Shown one piece after another: positions 1-13,804 of a stretch of DNA of 64,000 nt. Under the pieces are notes generated by a model. The model did not search any database. It was not told the DNA's origin and saw nothing but the letters and a program-made list of their open reading frames with translations. This DNA comes from Sclerodactyla briareus. Its lineage: Eukaryota > Echinodermata > Holothuroidea > Dendrochirotida > Sclerodactylidae. The position numbers were made by a program, and so were the translations under genes. Every line of letters begins with the position of its first letter. The first letter of the stretch is position 1. The stretch is from assembly GCA_026419785.1 (NCBI GenBank), contig JAODTK010005521.1, positions 1 through 64,000 on the forward strand, written 5' to 3'.

Positions 1-800
1 AGTGTGGACCCTGTCCATTCGAAACAAATTAGTAGTGCTAATGTAAGATTTACAGTTCGACGTGATTTTGTTAATATATGCGTGTGTGCGTGTGTGCGTG
101 TGTGCGTGAGTGGTGTGGTGTTTCGAACGCCTGAGCTGTAAAAAACAAAACGTCAGGTTTGATTTTATCAAGATCACACTTCGTATGTGTCGGAGCAAAG
201 TATTGGACTGCAGCTGTTCATGATCAAATTATACAGATCTTCGTTCGTTACCTGGTTCATCGGAAGAAAAAATGTCCGTGGTAATTCCCCGTGGCCCTGT
301 TGTTGTTGCAATGTCTGGCACTTTACCTACTTGAAGCATATCACGATTGAACCGTTAAACTAATGATCAGTCACTGCGTCTGACACCAATCCCATAATTC
401 AGATAAATTTCTCAATTGGTGTCGACAGTGTCCTTATTTTTAGAAATAAATGTCTTCGTCGTGTTGGTGTTTGTTCACCCTCACAGATCGCGAACGTGCT
501 TCTCACTGCAAGTGGAAGTTTACTTGTCGCTATTTATACATTCACATGTTTCCCTCAGGGTATAAGACCGCTCATGTCATTAATAACTAATGTACAATAT
601 GGAGCATAGCTCCAAACGTGAAAGACGAGGAAGCTCCATAAACCATCACTGATAAGCAAGTTAATTACTACTACTACGATATTTGAGTATAGTTTCTTGA
701 CACGCTACTCTAATGCTTCTCTGTTCAGCAAGTCTGGACGTATTTTGCGTACATTCTGCACATATTTTGCATTTATCATATTTTGCATTCTTACCGAGTG
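1..800. other. No gene recognised; short GT-rich microsatellite
   Basis: I see no coding region, RNA gene or element here. The only structure is a short imperfect GTGTGC repeat at about 78-110. The few short open frames have no recognisable motif and are of the size expected by chance. Confidence 0.6.
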
Positions 801-872
801 GGTTGGACACAATTGGTAGCTAGAGCGTCGGCCTTCCACCGGGCAGACCGGGTTCGAATCCCGGTTCGATCC
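801..872 (+). tRNA. tRNA-like sequence (tRNA pseudogene or head of a tRNA-derived SINE)
   Basis: This 72-base stretch folds as a degenerate tRNA. The seven bases at 801-807 pair with 865-871, with some G-U pairs. The T arm at 848-864 is perfect: a CCGGG/CCCGG stem around a TTCGAAT loop, which also supplies a good B box (GGTTCGAATCC). The anticodon arm at 827-843 has a CCTTCCA loop, giving a nominal TTC (Glu) anticodon, but position 33 is C rather than the normal U. The D arm is disturbed: a GGTAGCTAGAGC stretch looks like a normal AATTGGTAGAGC with a few extra bases. These flaws argue against a working tRNA. A SINE-like body follows within 100 bases, so a Pol III promoter of a SINE is as likely. 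The alternative is a decayed tRNA-Glu or tRNA-Gly gene. Confidence 0.5.
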
Positions 873-939
873 TCTGCTCGACAAGTATACCATGAAAAAT
901 CATCAGTCTGTCAGCTCCATCTATGTATTGGTTATTGGC

Positions 940-1080
940 TATGTTTTCAGGGACCTTTTCTCAGCGGCGCAGTGATAGAGCAGATGAATGCTCGCCCAAC
1001 ATGTCATCTGAAACCAATGTTCACGCTACATTTTCATGTCCTTCGGAGAAACGTTAAATAGCAGTCCATACAGGATTTTG
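940..1080 (+). mobile_element. Probable SINE body or second SINE fragment
   Basis: The GCGGCGCAGTGATAGAGC stretch near 964 resembles the A-box region of a tRNA-derived SINE. About 70 bases later, GTCCTTCGGAG followed by AAACGTTAAA (about 1036-1058) resembles a short conserved segment seen in the 3' half of several animal SINE families, where it reads roughly CCTTCGGATGAGACGTTAAA. I recall this similarity from general knowledge and did not search for it. The tRNA-like sequence 70 bases upstream supports a SINE context, but whether it is one element or two cannot be decided. No target duplication or poly-A tail is clear. Confidence 0.35.
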
Positions 1081-4000
1081 ACACACCGCCTCCTTTTCGA
1101 AGAGATAAGGCGGGTCTACTATGTCGACTGTGCGTAGTTTTAATAAAACTATGAACTCGGACATAACCTTGGACAGCACCTTCATCTATAGACGGTTGAC
1201 TGAGCGACTACGCGACAGGAAAATGTCTCGAAACTATATTTGAATTCGTCAGTTATTTCAACAATGTCAAAGAAATCGACAAGAGGCTTCTACAACACAA
1301 CTCGTTAACAAATTACACATTCTTTCTCTTGTCCGGTTCATCAAGTTTGCAAGGTCTCCGGTGATGATTTCCATGAAAACAGCCCATGTGTCAAGTATGG
1401 GGTTGATCGAGTTCACCAGTCATTGCATGTTTCCTTCTGCTTCTATTGACCTAATATTATCTTGTATCGACATAAACAACAGGATTCTGGCGCAACGTTC
1501 AGACACTGCTTCCACGAAGGCCCAAACATATTCAACAGGCAAACTGTCAGCCATAGTTCCTATATACGCGGTACCGTTTGTATAGCTACTGATTTCGGAA
1601 AATTGACACAGAAGCCAATCTACTGATTTTTAGTATGAATAAAACAAGCTAATTGACAGCGACCCTGGGTAATGAAGAACTATCATTTTAGCAAAAGCAT
1701 TCGGTTCCCTGTCAAACTCGCTTGAGTACCAAGGAACAGGGTATGTACCCTACTGATTAAACACGATTGCATGTTTTTTTGCGTATTGAATCAATTGCAG
1801 AACCATTACTACATTGGTTGCAGACTTATTCTATTCAGGATTAGGTGTCAGAATTAAACTAGACACTCAAGGAGTACGAGCCTCCCAGGTTTTGGAGCAG
1901 TGTATACGATCATTTTTGTGTATCCGGAGAGGCGAGTGGCTCCTCGTCTGATGTCGTTTGTACTATCGTCGAACTAAGTTCGATCATAACAAACCGGATA
2001 TATTCTTCACCTTGAAATGACTATCAAATATTGTAATAGTCTAGGTTACTGATTCAAATCGATCATGTTGCGTCTAGCATACCAGATATGCAGTCGTTAG
2101 AGGCGGTTAGGTTACATTGTTCATCCAACGGGGGAAAATTGAACAGCTTACTTTGTTTCTATGATAATAAAATAATGAATGTGCGGATAATCCGATTTCA
2201 CACATAATTGAACGCGCGAAAAAGGTGAGGCAAAGATATCGTGTTATTCGAATTTTCGCTAGGATATTAAGAATTTTGAATTGTGAATGGTTATGAGTGA
2301 TGAAGTGATGTCGTCTCGCTGAAATCTATATCGTACCATCTCTCTATTCATCGCCGAGGGGAAAATCTATGGTCACGTATTATGTGCACGATATAAAAAA
2401 TACGTTCAGCGAAATCAAGTTTTTTGGGGGGGGGGCTGGCGGTTAACAGCTACTGTTTCCGTTCTTCGGTTCAATCCCTACAAAGAAACCATTCCTCTTC
2501 CGTAGGTGCAGAGGCGAGAGGTGCGAGTATGGATGTCAAATAAGCAGGTTTTCGAAAAAGTATTAATCGGAAGCAGGATAATGTATGAAGACGCGGAGAG
2601 GCCATTCTTTCTTAATAATCCTACTCATTGCTCCTCTCATATTAGTTGGACGACGTTTGCGCCAAGTTTCTGCTCGAATGAATCCCACTCACTCGTTTAA
2701 GCGCCATACAGGTCTGCACCTATCTGCGTAGACTACGTTGGATGTGAATATCACAAATTTGAGAAGGAAGGGTTTGGACTAGAAAAAAGGATTATACGCT
2801 TGGTGATAAATTCAGCAGCCTATGCAAGACGTTATGTGGATGTTAAATTCTGTGCGTTATGAGGAAGATATTCCATATGCGGTGATGCGGCAGCAAAGGG
2901 ATTCATCGCCGCATTGGACACGTAACAATGCTGCCCACTCAATGCCTGGTTTTTTAATTTCGGCGATTTCTCTATTGCTATCTCAACCGACATTGTATTG
3001 CTATCTCAACCTATCGCAGGCTAACTTTCTGAGTACTTTTCACTTTTTTCTTCTCGCGTGAATTATGCTGAAATTCTGCAACTAACCTCACTCATTTTCA
3101 GGCTAAACTTAGTAATGCTACTTAATCCGTACAAGGAAATAGCATTTCGAAATAGCAATTTATCATGTTTGATGTTTCATAATGGCAGGCCTATTGTAAT
3201 GCGTTTGGTCATCCATTGAGTACTCTACTGACAGTTTGTTACTTCGAATACATAAACATACCGGAGTTGCTATTTGCAATACAAGCAATTTCGGAGGAGG
3301 GTGAGGTCAATCCATACCCTTTATGCAATGCAAAGTTCAAATTAGTGTCATATTTTTTTTTAAAGTGGCACAGTCACTTGTTAGGCTGCAACGGTGGGTG
3401 AACGAATAATGCGATTATAAGAAAATATAAATGTGTATATATAACCGTCGGCGTCCTGTGTCCATTTATGAGTATGCTACAATAAGTATAAACTGTACCT
3501 GTTCACTAATCACGTTATCAGACTGAAACTATCAAAATTGTTTTTTTTGGCAATAGTTGTTCATGTCCATGCCGAATTCCGTTTGTTGGAACATTGCCGT
3601 ATAGCTTAATACTCTTTCAAGTGAATACCGATGCATGTGGTATGCCTGTGGTGGAATGAATCCTTAATACATGAGAGGATAATCGTTATGGTAAACACCG
3701 CAGTATTATATTTGGTTATAGGTATCTTTCATTAAGGAAATTGTGTTATTCTAAAGAGCCTTCGAAATAACATGATTATAACTGCCTTGTCCAGACCGGG
3801 TAATGTGGGCGAGGGGCAGTCCCCCTTTTGTAGATGGCCGTTCTCGCACAACACTTCGACAACGCGTAGCTGGCATCACCATTACGAATACATAACATGA
3901 CAACATGAGTTGATAGAACTGTAGAGATTTATTACTTGTAATGTCAACATGCTGTCAAAATGAACCATATTGAGCTACACGCCCAACTCCTGGTTCGAAA

Positions 4001-7000
4001 AAAAAAAAAACGGCGAAGATCCACCGTACCAGCATTGCAATCTCGTTAGTTAAGAATACTAGGCTGTTAATAATGGACTTGAGATAATGAATTCACTTTG
4101 GTACTATCATTTATGAACGTTAAGTTCAAATAATCTGATGTCCAGTCTTCTTGGCCATTGTGATGCGCTCGAGGTTCTTCTCACTTGTTTGATTAGGCAG
4201 ATTACCACGCACTCCGATTACATTTTGTCCTACCTTTGGTATATTCCATACTGAAATTGCACTTTAGACCATACTTGATCAACGGTCAATCCATCACGCC
4301 GTGGAAACAAGAAACACCTGTGAGTTGCAGGAAATAAGACCTCTCTCTCATCAATTCCCCCTCTTTTGTCCCTTTTTGCATTGGTGAATATTAGGGTCGG
4401 TGCACGCTCCAATTGTCGTTCACAGCAGTACAGATGCATTTCAAAAGTTCTCCCCACAGACCACAGCTTAATCGCTATAGGAACATATGTTACTCACATT
4501 TCCGAAAACAAGATCGATACAAGGACGTTGCCCTTCATCCTTAAGAACATCTGGCGTTCGTTAATCATTTCAAGGTAAACAGTACTGTGTATGGGATTTG
4601 CCCGCAGTCAGAAAATCTTCGATATACCCTGGAATATTTTCCATGGGCTAAACAGCGATGTATAATTTTGAGAAGCAATATTGGACAATTCTGTAACATA
4701 TGTCAATCAGTAAATGTTAGGTTGCTAGTGCACTCCTCTCAATATCGTACCCGATGTCAAGCTGAATACACACTAGAGAGACGTTCAACTTCGCGAATAC
4801 TGCATTTTACTCTTTCCTGTAAATCACTTGTAAATTCTGCTCATGACAATTCGTATCCGCAACGTTTAGCAACACTGGTTCTAATTTAGGAATTGGCGTC
4901 AGAAGAAACTGGCCTCAAGATGGTTTGTGAAGTACACAACCTCGACTTGGCTTCCATGGACTTTGCCCCCCCCTGGCCTCGAAGAATGGACCGGGAAGGC
5001 GGGTTCCTGAGTTATTGGTGGGACTAATATTATATCACTCCGTGCCCCAGTTAATTAGCTCTTTAGCTTTAACAAATATGTGGAAATTTATTTCAGACAA
5101 GGACGGGAAACAAATTATTAGATTGCCCCGATGGCAGTAAATGTTCATGTAAAGCCAATACAGAACGACGTGCCTGCTGTCACATGGCAGGGCGACAGAC
5201 ACTTTGTGGTGACCAATTTTAGCTCGCCGCTGGCAGCTGTCCACCTGGAACCACCTCAATTCCGCAAGTGCCTGCATGCAACTCGAAGCATGACTTCATG
5301 ATGGTGAGGGAAATCTTGGACAACAGGAAATTGCCGCGTCAGATTAGACACTCGAGTTTAGCAGTGCACGGATTTTTCCTCCACCCAATGTGAATTATTG
5401 GAAGCAGTTCGTAGGAAGAGTAAGATTCCAAGGCTCCAGGGGACATCACTCTCCTTCTAATTGGCAAGTTAAATGTATGCTTAATAGCCGTATATTTATT
5501 CAGAGAATAAACTGAGATAAAATAGGAGAATTGAACTGTGCTATTTCAGAGCATCTGAAGTGGTTTCGGGCGAGTTTTTTTTCTCTGCGACGCCAGTGCC
5601 AAATGATAGCAGCGGTCCGCCTATATAGTCACATGGCGTAATCAACGCACACAACGGAAACTCCCTCCGTTATTTATATAAAGCTTGACGTGCCCTGCCC
5701 GCCCCTGTTGCACTTATAACATTCTTAATTTTGACCACACCTTTCTCTAGCTAGTTTTTCCTTTTAGTGTTCATTTAAAACGTAGTGATACAACACCATG
5801 CCTTTGCACGAATCGATTTGCAATGTGTACATGCGCGGCAAAAACACAACTGCGAACTCTAGTTATCTCGTTTTTTCTCTCCCATTCGCCATGACAACAA
5901 ACTAATACATCAACTATGAATACACAAGGAGGTATCTATGAGATCATCCAGTTGGCGTAAGCATAGGTCTAGATATGGCAACTCGGCATATCTCAAATTG
6001 ACCTCATTTGTAAAGGCACACAAGCCGACCAGGTTTGCACATTAAAAACAAGAGAGGACCCAACTTGAGAATGGCCTAAATTATGCGAATAGGACAATTC
6101 AACGGCTTTCAAGGACCTGGCATCACCCGGAGATTCTCACAACTAGAGTGTTAGATCCCCGCCTCCAATAGTCATGGCATCAAAAAGGACTTTATAAGTT
6201 TCTATGACTTATCTACTAGTAACATTAAATTGACTTCAGTAGATCCAACGGAACTGTTGGAAATGACCATAGATGAATGCAAATAGAGTATACTCGATGA
6301 GTATGTATACCTGGGGTGTCCCAGACACCTGGGTTAAAAAGCGGACACTACTTATTAATCGAACGTTACTTTAGCAACACGATAATAGCATAGTTTCGGC
6401 GACCTAAGCAGGGGGAATATATCAATTCAAATGGCCGATGACGAGTGAGTACTTACACCAAAATGGCCGAATAAGGGATATCAGACTCGCTTGTGAACCG
6501 TGACTTTTATCGTAGCATATGTTGCTCAAGTTATCGGAACTTGTGATGCGCTGATTGTACGGAAATGCATATGGATGCATAGGCATCAGTTACGTACTGC
6601 AAAGCGTCCGCTTCTAGCAAGGTTCTAGAATCGGATGTCAGCGACGTAACGGCCTGGGAAATTTGAAACATTGTTCGAAGTCATAATTCGGGATGTTCGA
6701 TTGACCATAATATACTTTCACAACCTTTCACAGAACACCTACTTTTGCCATTCGTGTGTATTTTCTGTGTGTATTGATATTTGGAATCCTTCGAAAAAAC
6801 ATTGAAAAAAACGATACCTTAGTTTCCGTCACTGCCAGAGACCATTATAATATGCATGCCAGAAGTTCAATCGGTTTGTGTATACACTCAACAGTTGTCA
6901 TATACACTGAACAGCACTACCCGGTACAACCGCCTGCATCTAACCGTCATAAGAATCACTGTAAACGAGCTTTGGGGCAAACTCAGTATGAATATACAAT

Positions 7001-9310
7001 GATTATAGTCCTCATCGAAGCAGGGTGTAGCCACTCCCAACCTGGCTCCGGGACCTCCATTTTACCTTCTCATTCGAAAGGCATTATACTCCACGATTCG
7101 ACACTTTCTGGTAATAACGGCGCGGAAGTTCCGTTCCTTCCAACTGACTGCTTACAACAGCCGCGAAGTACACCTGTTACAAAGTAAATCTGCTAAGTCC
7201 AGAAAGCCGAGGTCCACTGCGAGACAAGCGGGAGTCATGATGTAAAAGTTAGGGACGACACTTTCGTCTGAATCAGTAATTGTCTCGGACCATGCAACTC
7301 AGTCTCCTCGAGTACAATATACTACGCCCATAATAATCATTCGCGGACACTCAATAGACTAGTTGCCATATGCATCTCACTACACTGCACTCTGCCTATT
7401 AATAAGCGCTGTTCAAAGTAGGAGTTTTGAAGTTGATCCAACATGGCATTCCTCTTTATGGAACAATGTAAGACGGGACGAATGACTGTGCCCTGACTAA
7501 ACAAGATTGGTTATATGAGCTGAACCTACTCCCCTTTGCTCACAAGTGTTTGTGTTCTAACGAGGGAGGATGGTCGTGCGAGTGAGTGCAGTCGTGGCAT
7601 ATCACTCACAAGTGGGTATAATTGATGGGGTCCCCAGACTCGCAGGCTATGCTCAATCAAGAAAATGTGTCAGGTCATATGATATCGTATCATTGACACT
7701 GCTCACATGATGTCCTACCCAAAACGAAAATTTCTACGTTTGGTTTCCTGTCTGGAGAAATGAGATCCACACCGGATTGTCTGCTAGATTAGGATGGTGA
7801 AGCAAGAGCTGTTTACGTACTGCATATGATTACACCTGACTTTTCGAATACGTCATCACATTAGCACATCAAGAGTGGGACTATGTGTCCTAAATACCTC
7901 AATCGTTGTCCCGCAGTATGGCATCGAGAGCATTATTTAACGACCCGTGGTATTACGGACGTTGACAGGAATACTCATTTATGAATTGGCCAACGAACAG
8001 TCTCACACTGTCCAATAAGTACTCGAAGATGAATCTCCATGGTCTTTCAATAGCATACGTGAAGATAATACATATACACACTATGCGCCAATGGTCTTCG
8101 ACGTATGTATTCACGAGGGGGGAGGCTTCTTTTAGCGGGGGTGCATATTTTCATCTAACATCCTCACAAGATATGAACCGATATGCATGACTGAAATGTT
8201 ATCACTCATGGAACTCCCGAAAGGCCATGACTGCGTATTCCTAAGCCTTTCTCAATGGAAGCGTTCATGATTGGCAAGGCGATGTGTGTGTATGCGTGCC
8301 GTTGGTACCGTGTGTGTTTCTATTCTGGAAGCCATACATTAATAAACTCTCGCTCCAATTTAAGTGTTCCGAGTATTATGATAGGGTGTGTTCCGCCACC
8401 GACGAATTCAGGGTTAGCACAATACCTCTTTCAGTGAATGCCTGATTTGTTGTTATCTGATTTCTTTTTTTTAAGGGGGGGGACGATTGCGGATAGTCTA
8501 AAACAACATGAAGGTACCTTCCAAAGGGCGCAAAGAGGCAAAGTGGCACGAGTTATACGATTGTCCTTTACTTGGTCCTGAACAAAGAAGGAATTCATCA
8601 TTTAATTTAAAGTTTGATCGGAGGGCGAAGGACATGATTTAAGGTGCTGTCGTTGAATGAGGTCAAAAGAGGTAATTTCCGCGGGAGATAAGCGGCGGTT
8701 AACCCGCCTGCACATTGCCTAGTCATGACATGGATTGTCAGGCTGCGGGACGAATAGATTTTGAGAACAGGAATATTCAGGAATAGTTGACATCAAAATA
8801 TATTAAAAACCAAATCGCAAGAATCCACACCCACTGACCAGCCTAGATTTTGTCAGTTTGTCCCTCTGAAAAATTGCACCAACATAAATCATTATATTAT
8901 TATGGTTTTCCCCCGAGGGGGCCGAGGGGGGGGGGGAGAAAAATTCATTCTAACGGAAGTTCCATGCGGCCTTACTGAGCGTAATCCATAAAGCATGTCA
9001 ATGGTCACATTGCGCTTTCGACCCCCACGGTAATTAACCTTGGACCGTGTTTGACATATCTAGGTGATGTTTTACTTGGTCTCAATCTTTTTACTCTTTT
9101 GTATTTTCAAATCTGTCAGGGAATGTATACGATTGCACTAGGTATAGAAGACAGTTCAATATAGACATGTTGCAGTGCGCGATGTGATTGGGCACCTGGA
9201 ATGTGCTAAGAAAAGTGAGGCATATTTTTATTGTATACTCACGTGATCAATTAGGGACGATAATACCGATTATCAGTGGAAGTGCTGAATTTCAATAGCT
9301 CAGCCGAAGA
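1081..9310. other. Long stretch without recognisable genes
   Basis: I see no supported gene or RNA. The longest open frame here (143 codons, plus strand, 6756-7187) has no domain, no signal peptide and no obvious splice context, so I do not call it. Notable small features are G runs at 2426-2435 and 8926-8936, and a weak B-box-like GGTTCAATCCC near 2468 without a convincing tRNA fold around it. The stretch could contain introns or intergenic DNA of a host gene. Confidence 0.5.
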
Positions 9311-9443
9311 TATTATTTATCAATAGTAATAATACTAATAATAATAATATAATAATTAATAATAAGAATAATAGAATAATAATAATAATAATATAATAAT
9401 AATAATAATAATAATCATATTGTATTATTATAATTATTATTAT
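9311..9443. repeat. Imperfect AAT/ATT trinucleotide microsatellite
   Basis: The sequence is almost entirely TAA/AAT units with occasional interruptions, ending in ATTATTATT before unique sequence. It explains the isoleucine- and tyrosine-rich open frames on the minus strand. Such arrays often sit at the 3' end of L2-like LINEs or arise from SINE tails, but no LINE tail is visible beside this one. Confidence 0.85.
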
Positions 9444-12400
9444 ACGCGCCCAGTAACCGGTAAACGCTACAAGAAAAAGAAAACCAAGTCGACCGCCAAG
9501 GCTTCTGGAGACGCTGAGCTCGAGAGACGGGGAATGACTAGAACATGCAAAGTACATGAAATCTTGTAGTGTAGGGCAATACGTAGCCCACACCTAGCTG
9601 TTAGTGTATCAGAACACAAATTGTGTTCGAAGTTATTTTGCAGAGGTAATAAACTAGGGAGTTCTTTGAGTCGGATTTCGGTTCTAAATGTACAGTTTGT
9701 TTCCCCGTAATCTTCGATGATTTCTGGGAATGGGCATTTTATGAGTTCCAAAGAATCCTCCAGACAAACATGAGGCAAACTTGGGAGGTAGACCTTTGTA
9801 TACCACTGTTGAGCGCAAGCTGGAAACCCCACAGACTGTAAGATATTGAAAATCCATCGTATTAATAGCCACTCAATAATTGATTAATTGTTGTTACATT
9901 CTTCGCGTGACGTATTTATTTTTCTTGTGTATTGGTTTCGGACTGGTTCTGTGTTTCGTGAGGTCTATCCCCTATTTTGTGTGTAGGCTTCTATGGAGGT
10001 ATCTTGTGGTGTAGTGTAGGACCTATTGGTGTACAGTCGCCTTTGCGTTTCACTATTTCTTATCACCCTGGGGTGAATTCTAGCTTTCCCTCTTTGGCAA
10101 GTTGACTGACAAAAAATAGCTTCATACTATTCTTTGTTTTAATGTTAGTTCGGTCCATTGTTGATTGCTGGCAGTGAGGGGGTACGGTCAGAGGAGTTCT
10201 TTTTCCCAAGAGGTATCATTGCCCGTACAATTAATAAGATATGTTCAGCCCTGAATTAGCAGGCCAGCGATGAGATCCAGACCGAATTTCCGGTTTTCTC
10301 TGTAGTTTCCTATCTCGCATTTTTTTCTGTCTCAAATTTTGAGGACCTTCTTCTTAATCATTGCTCTTAAAAGGTGACAACTTTCTACATACACTGGTAC
10401 TCAGACTGTACACAGCATCGAGTAACGTTACATAATGCTGGGTAGAATCAGTGAAAAGATATCCTCAGCCAATTGCTTAATATTATGCCTAACTCAAAGA
10501 AACCAGTGTATGTCGTCGAACTAGTCAGATGTTCTGATGTAATATTATGACAGGAAACATACTGAGAATACTCACTCCGGGAATATTGGATATTCCTTCA
10601 TCGAAACAGCATTGGTTTGATGAAATTGGTAAAGAATAATTTTGAAGTAACACAGTGTTCAACTTTATCACGGAGGGTTGGTATATTCATATAGGAAGTC
10701 GCCACAGGTATAAATGCACAGTGGCACCAGCCAATGCAGCGAACACCAAATTCCGCTCGGCTTAGTTACGATAGCGATTTTTCTTTATTATCATTGTTAG
10801 GTATGAGGGCTTTGGGGGTCTTCTAATGCGTTTGTGAAAACCCTCGTTTGTAGTATGAGAGCATAGTGGATTCTGCCGCCACATTCAGCGACAAAGGCGA
10901 TGATCAGTACATAACACTAAAATTAAGGAAAGCGTAATTCTGTGTTGGTCGTTGGTAGGTACTGAAAAGTTATATACTGCATAAAAACAACAACAGCGAA
11001 TATTCTGAGGGGTTCTTATGGCATCACAGACCACTAGATGAAAAAACACGAAACAAAAAAAAAAAAAAATCAGGAAGTCTGACAGACATTCCAGCATAGC
11101 TTGCAATTTATGTGGCATAAACAATGATATCGCTATGAATAGGCCTATGTCTTTTGAGCCTAACTGTAGTACATCGGTAATCCCACCGATTAAGTTACTT
11201 TGAGACATCCGATACATATAGGTATAGCATACCAGTGATCAAGAACATCCCCCCCCCCCCCCACACATGATCTTGTGTGTTAAGTTGATAAAGTAGTATA
11301 TATAGCGTCACTCTATACTTAGTTAAGTTGGTGATAATTGTCACGAATATGAAGGCAACACTTACCGCGTCAGTTACGAAAAGGATCAATTTCAGCAACA
11401 CAGATATTACAGCTCGCGTTAAACATCTTATCCTCCTTCACGCCCGCATCTATTCCACCATATTCCAAGACTAACGCGCGAGAACGCGCTATTCGAACAA
11501 ATCCATGTGATTTTCCGTATGATCATGGCTTAATGATGTTCGTAAGGGAAGGTTCCTGTCAAAAGAGCGTTCTCAACAAATTGATCTTTTTTCTAATAAA
11601 CAATCGGATTCTACGTCGTTAGCTACTGTCCCACTCAGGCTTTCCTAGGGAACAGATTTTCATCATATGTGCGTTCCACAAGATGTCTGTGGCATCATCA
11701 TAATCATCAATGTCTATTTTATTTTCCGAAACAATCGCCTTGTGTCGTCTCCGAAAATGTGTTTTGGATTTATTCCCTGCAAAAAAATCAACACATAACC
11801 ATTGAATTTAGCGTATTCTACACCAGGGCTTTGTGGGATGAGTCCCCCCCCCCCCCCCCCACGGTCAATTATTTTTACCATAGCTTTTTCATTTGCCTAC
11901 GTCGTATGCTCATATCGTTCAGCGGAGATCGTGACTTCTGCGAATAATTTGGGTAAGGGTCGAATATTTCCAGTCAGGGGATCCGGGAGGGTATCACGTT
12001 AGCCATATTCGTAGGTAGACTTGATGATTTCATTACAGGGAAAACACTACCTGTGCGAATGAGAGTCACTACACATATTAAGTGATACGTATGATTCACC
12101 TGCCCCATTGCTGGGAGGATGTCATCGTGTAAAACCCTTACGCTTGTTCTCAGGGGCGGGCAAAATATCGACATGTGGGCCAAACCGTACTTCCTTGACC
12201 AACAAACAACGAAATTATAATTCGACCTATACCGGATTACCACAGACAATATGCTTTCACGTGCCGTAAATGTAACTACTCACGCTTCAGCCAATCGTCC
12301 ATTATCAGACGTAAGTGGCACGCCTATGAAGCAAAATGATCTCATTCTAATCAAGTTACCATTTTGAAAAAAAACCCTCTTCTGCCTACAAAAATTGATT

Positions 12401-13732
12401 ACATACCACACGGTCTCGGGACAGCGATTCTTTCATGCTTTCCTATGCTCATTTGTTCTGACCTTTTTTTTTTGTTGGCGACGCAATTCTTTCAGCCTCT
12501 CATGGTCATTTTTTAATAAGAAAAAAGAAAAAACAAGAACCTCTGAAGTCTACTCAATGCATGAAGAACCAACAGTCAGCAAGAATACAACGTCAGTTCA
12601 TGATCATAGACAAATAATGGTTCCCGAAAGTCGAGATTTCAAAGTATATCGCAATAAATATATATTGGCAATTTTACTGCATATTGCATAATGGCGTTGT
12701 GGTTTACGTGGTTAACGTCGGAACATCTCTTCCCAGTATTCTGACCAGTTAAGTGGCATGGTATGGTATCATGCAATAGTAGTGTATGGTATTTTTTACA
12801 TGCATTGATTTGGGCAATTGTATTCCGAAAGAGCTATCCCATTGCCTATATTTAGCAGTATGTACCACTCATTGTTACTTGCTATGCCCTGACAATAATT
12901 TGGTTTGGAACAAGTATGGGCCGGGAGGAATGTCAAGTTCAGCACCTCTAGTGATATACCATAGCTCGTAGTAAGTTTGGTAATGAGACGGCGCCGCGCA
13001 ATTTATTATCTACTGAATTCGCGTGATAATCATCATAGGGGAGGGAGAATTCCCCATGTATAGACTCATAAACATTCTCATACAAACATTTTCCCAACAG
13101 TTCATTCCCAACTATGAAAGATGTAGAGATAAATGACTGTGACCCGTCTTTCATGATAATCTACTAGATATGGCCATGGAAGAAATGAAACTGACAAGTG
13201 CTTTCCATCCCAGTTTGTTGTGTTGAGCAAGTAGCGTCCACTGGCTTTCCATGTTATAAGGGAGTCGCGACTAGTCTGGTCTAACCCCCTCTACAGAGTA
13301 ACCTGTTTCACTTAAACCTGTACAAAGAGGCAAGAATATTGCCTCGATGAATATTATTGTGGTCATCAGGGGCGATGAGGATCTAGGAGTGCTATCAATG
13401 ATCGGAACCAGGGTCTTAGCCTGTTTCTGTATTATCTATGAGTAATGGGAGGAGCGAGGTATTCTATTCGATTTTTTTTGCAAGTTCTAATATGAACGGT
13501 GAATTGATCAAGTGTTCCGAGGTTATACACAATGATGACGATTGTCCAGACCTATGATGGATATCTGGATCACACCGTACAAAAGAAATTTGTCCTAAAG
13601 GGGAGGGGAAAGGTGGTGTGAAGTTAAGACGCATGGAAAGAGTGAACTCACTTCTGCCCATGAATAAAGAAGCAACTGGATGCGGTGTCAGGCTGCACAC
13701 TTCCACTAAGTAATCACAACTGTATTGGGAAT
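9444..13732. other. No gene recognised; long C runs
   Basis: No coding region or element could be supported. Pure C runs of about 14 bases (11249-11262) and 17 bases (11844-11860) stand out. Short open frames of 60-121 codons occur on both strands without motifs. Confidence 0.5.
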
Positions 13733-13804
13733 AGTGGCGTTCTAATTGGTTAGGGCGTCGGGCTCGTAACTCCGAGGATGTTGGTCCGAGTGCTCGCGGA
13801 CTGC
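13733..13804 (+). tRNA. Degenerate tRNA-like sequence (probable SINE head)
   Basis: The order of parts matches a tRNA: an A-box-like TAATTGGTTAGGGCG, then an anticodon-arm-like TCGGGCTCGTAACTCCGA, then a B-box-like GTTGGTCCGAGTGC. The loop CTCGTAA would give a CGT anticodon, but it sits where elongator tRNA-Met carries CTCATAA, so a Met-type ancestor is plausible. The T arm is mutated (TCCGAG rather than TTCGAG) and the acceptor stem does not pair convincingly. This is most simply the promoter region of an old tRNA-derived SINE, or a tRNA pseudogene. Confidence 0.4.

Noticed and set aside
6756-7187. 143-codon plus-strand frame
   Set aside because: It has no motif or bounding splice sites, and its length is compatible with chance in 64 kb of six-frame sequence.
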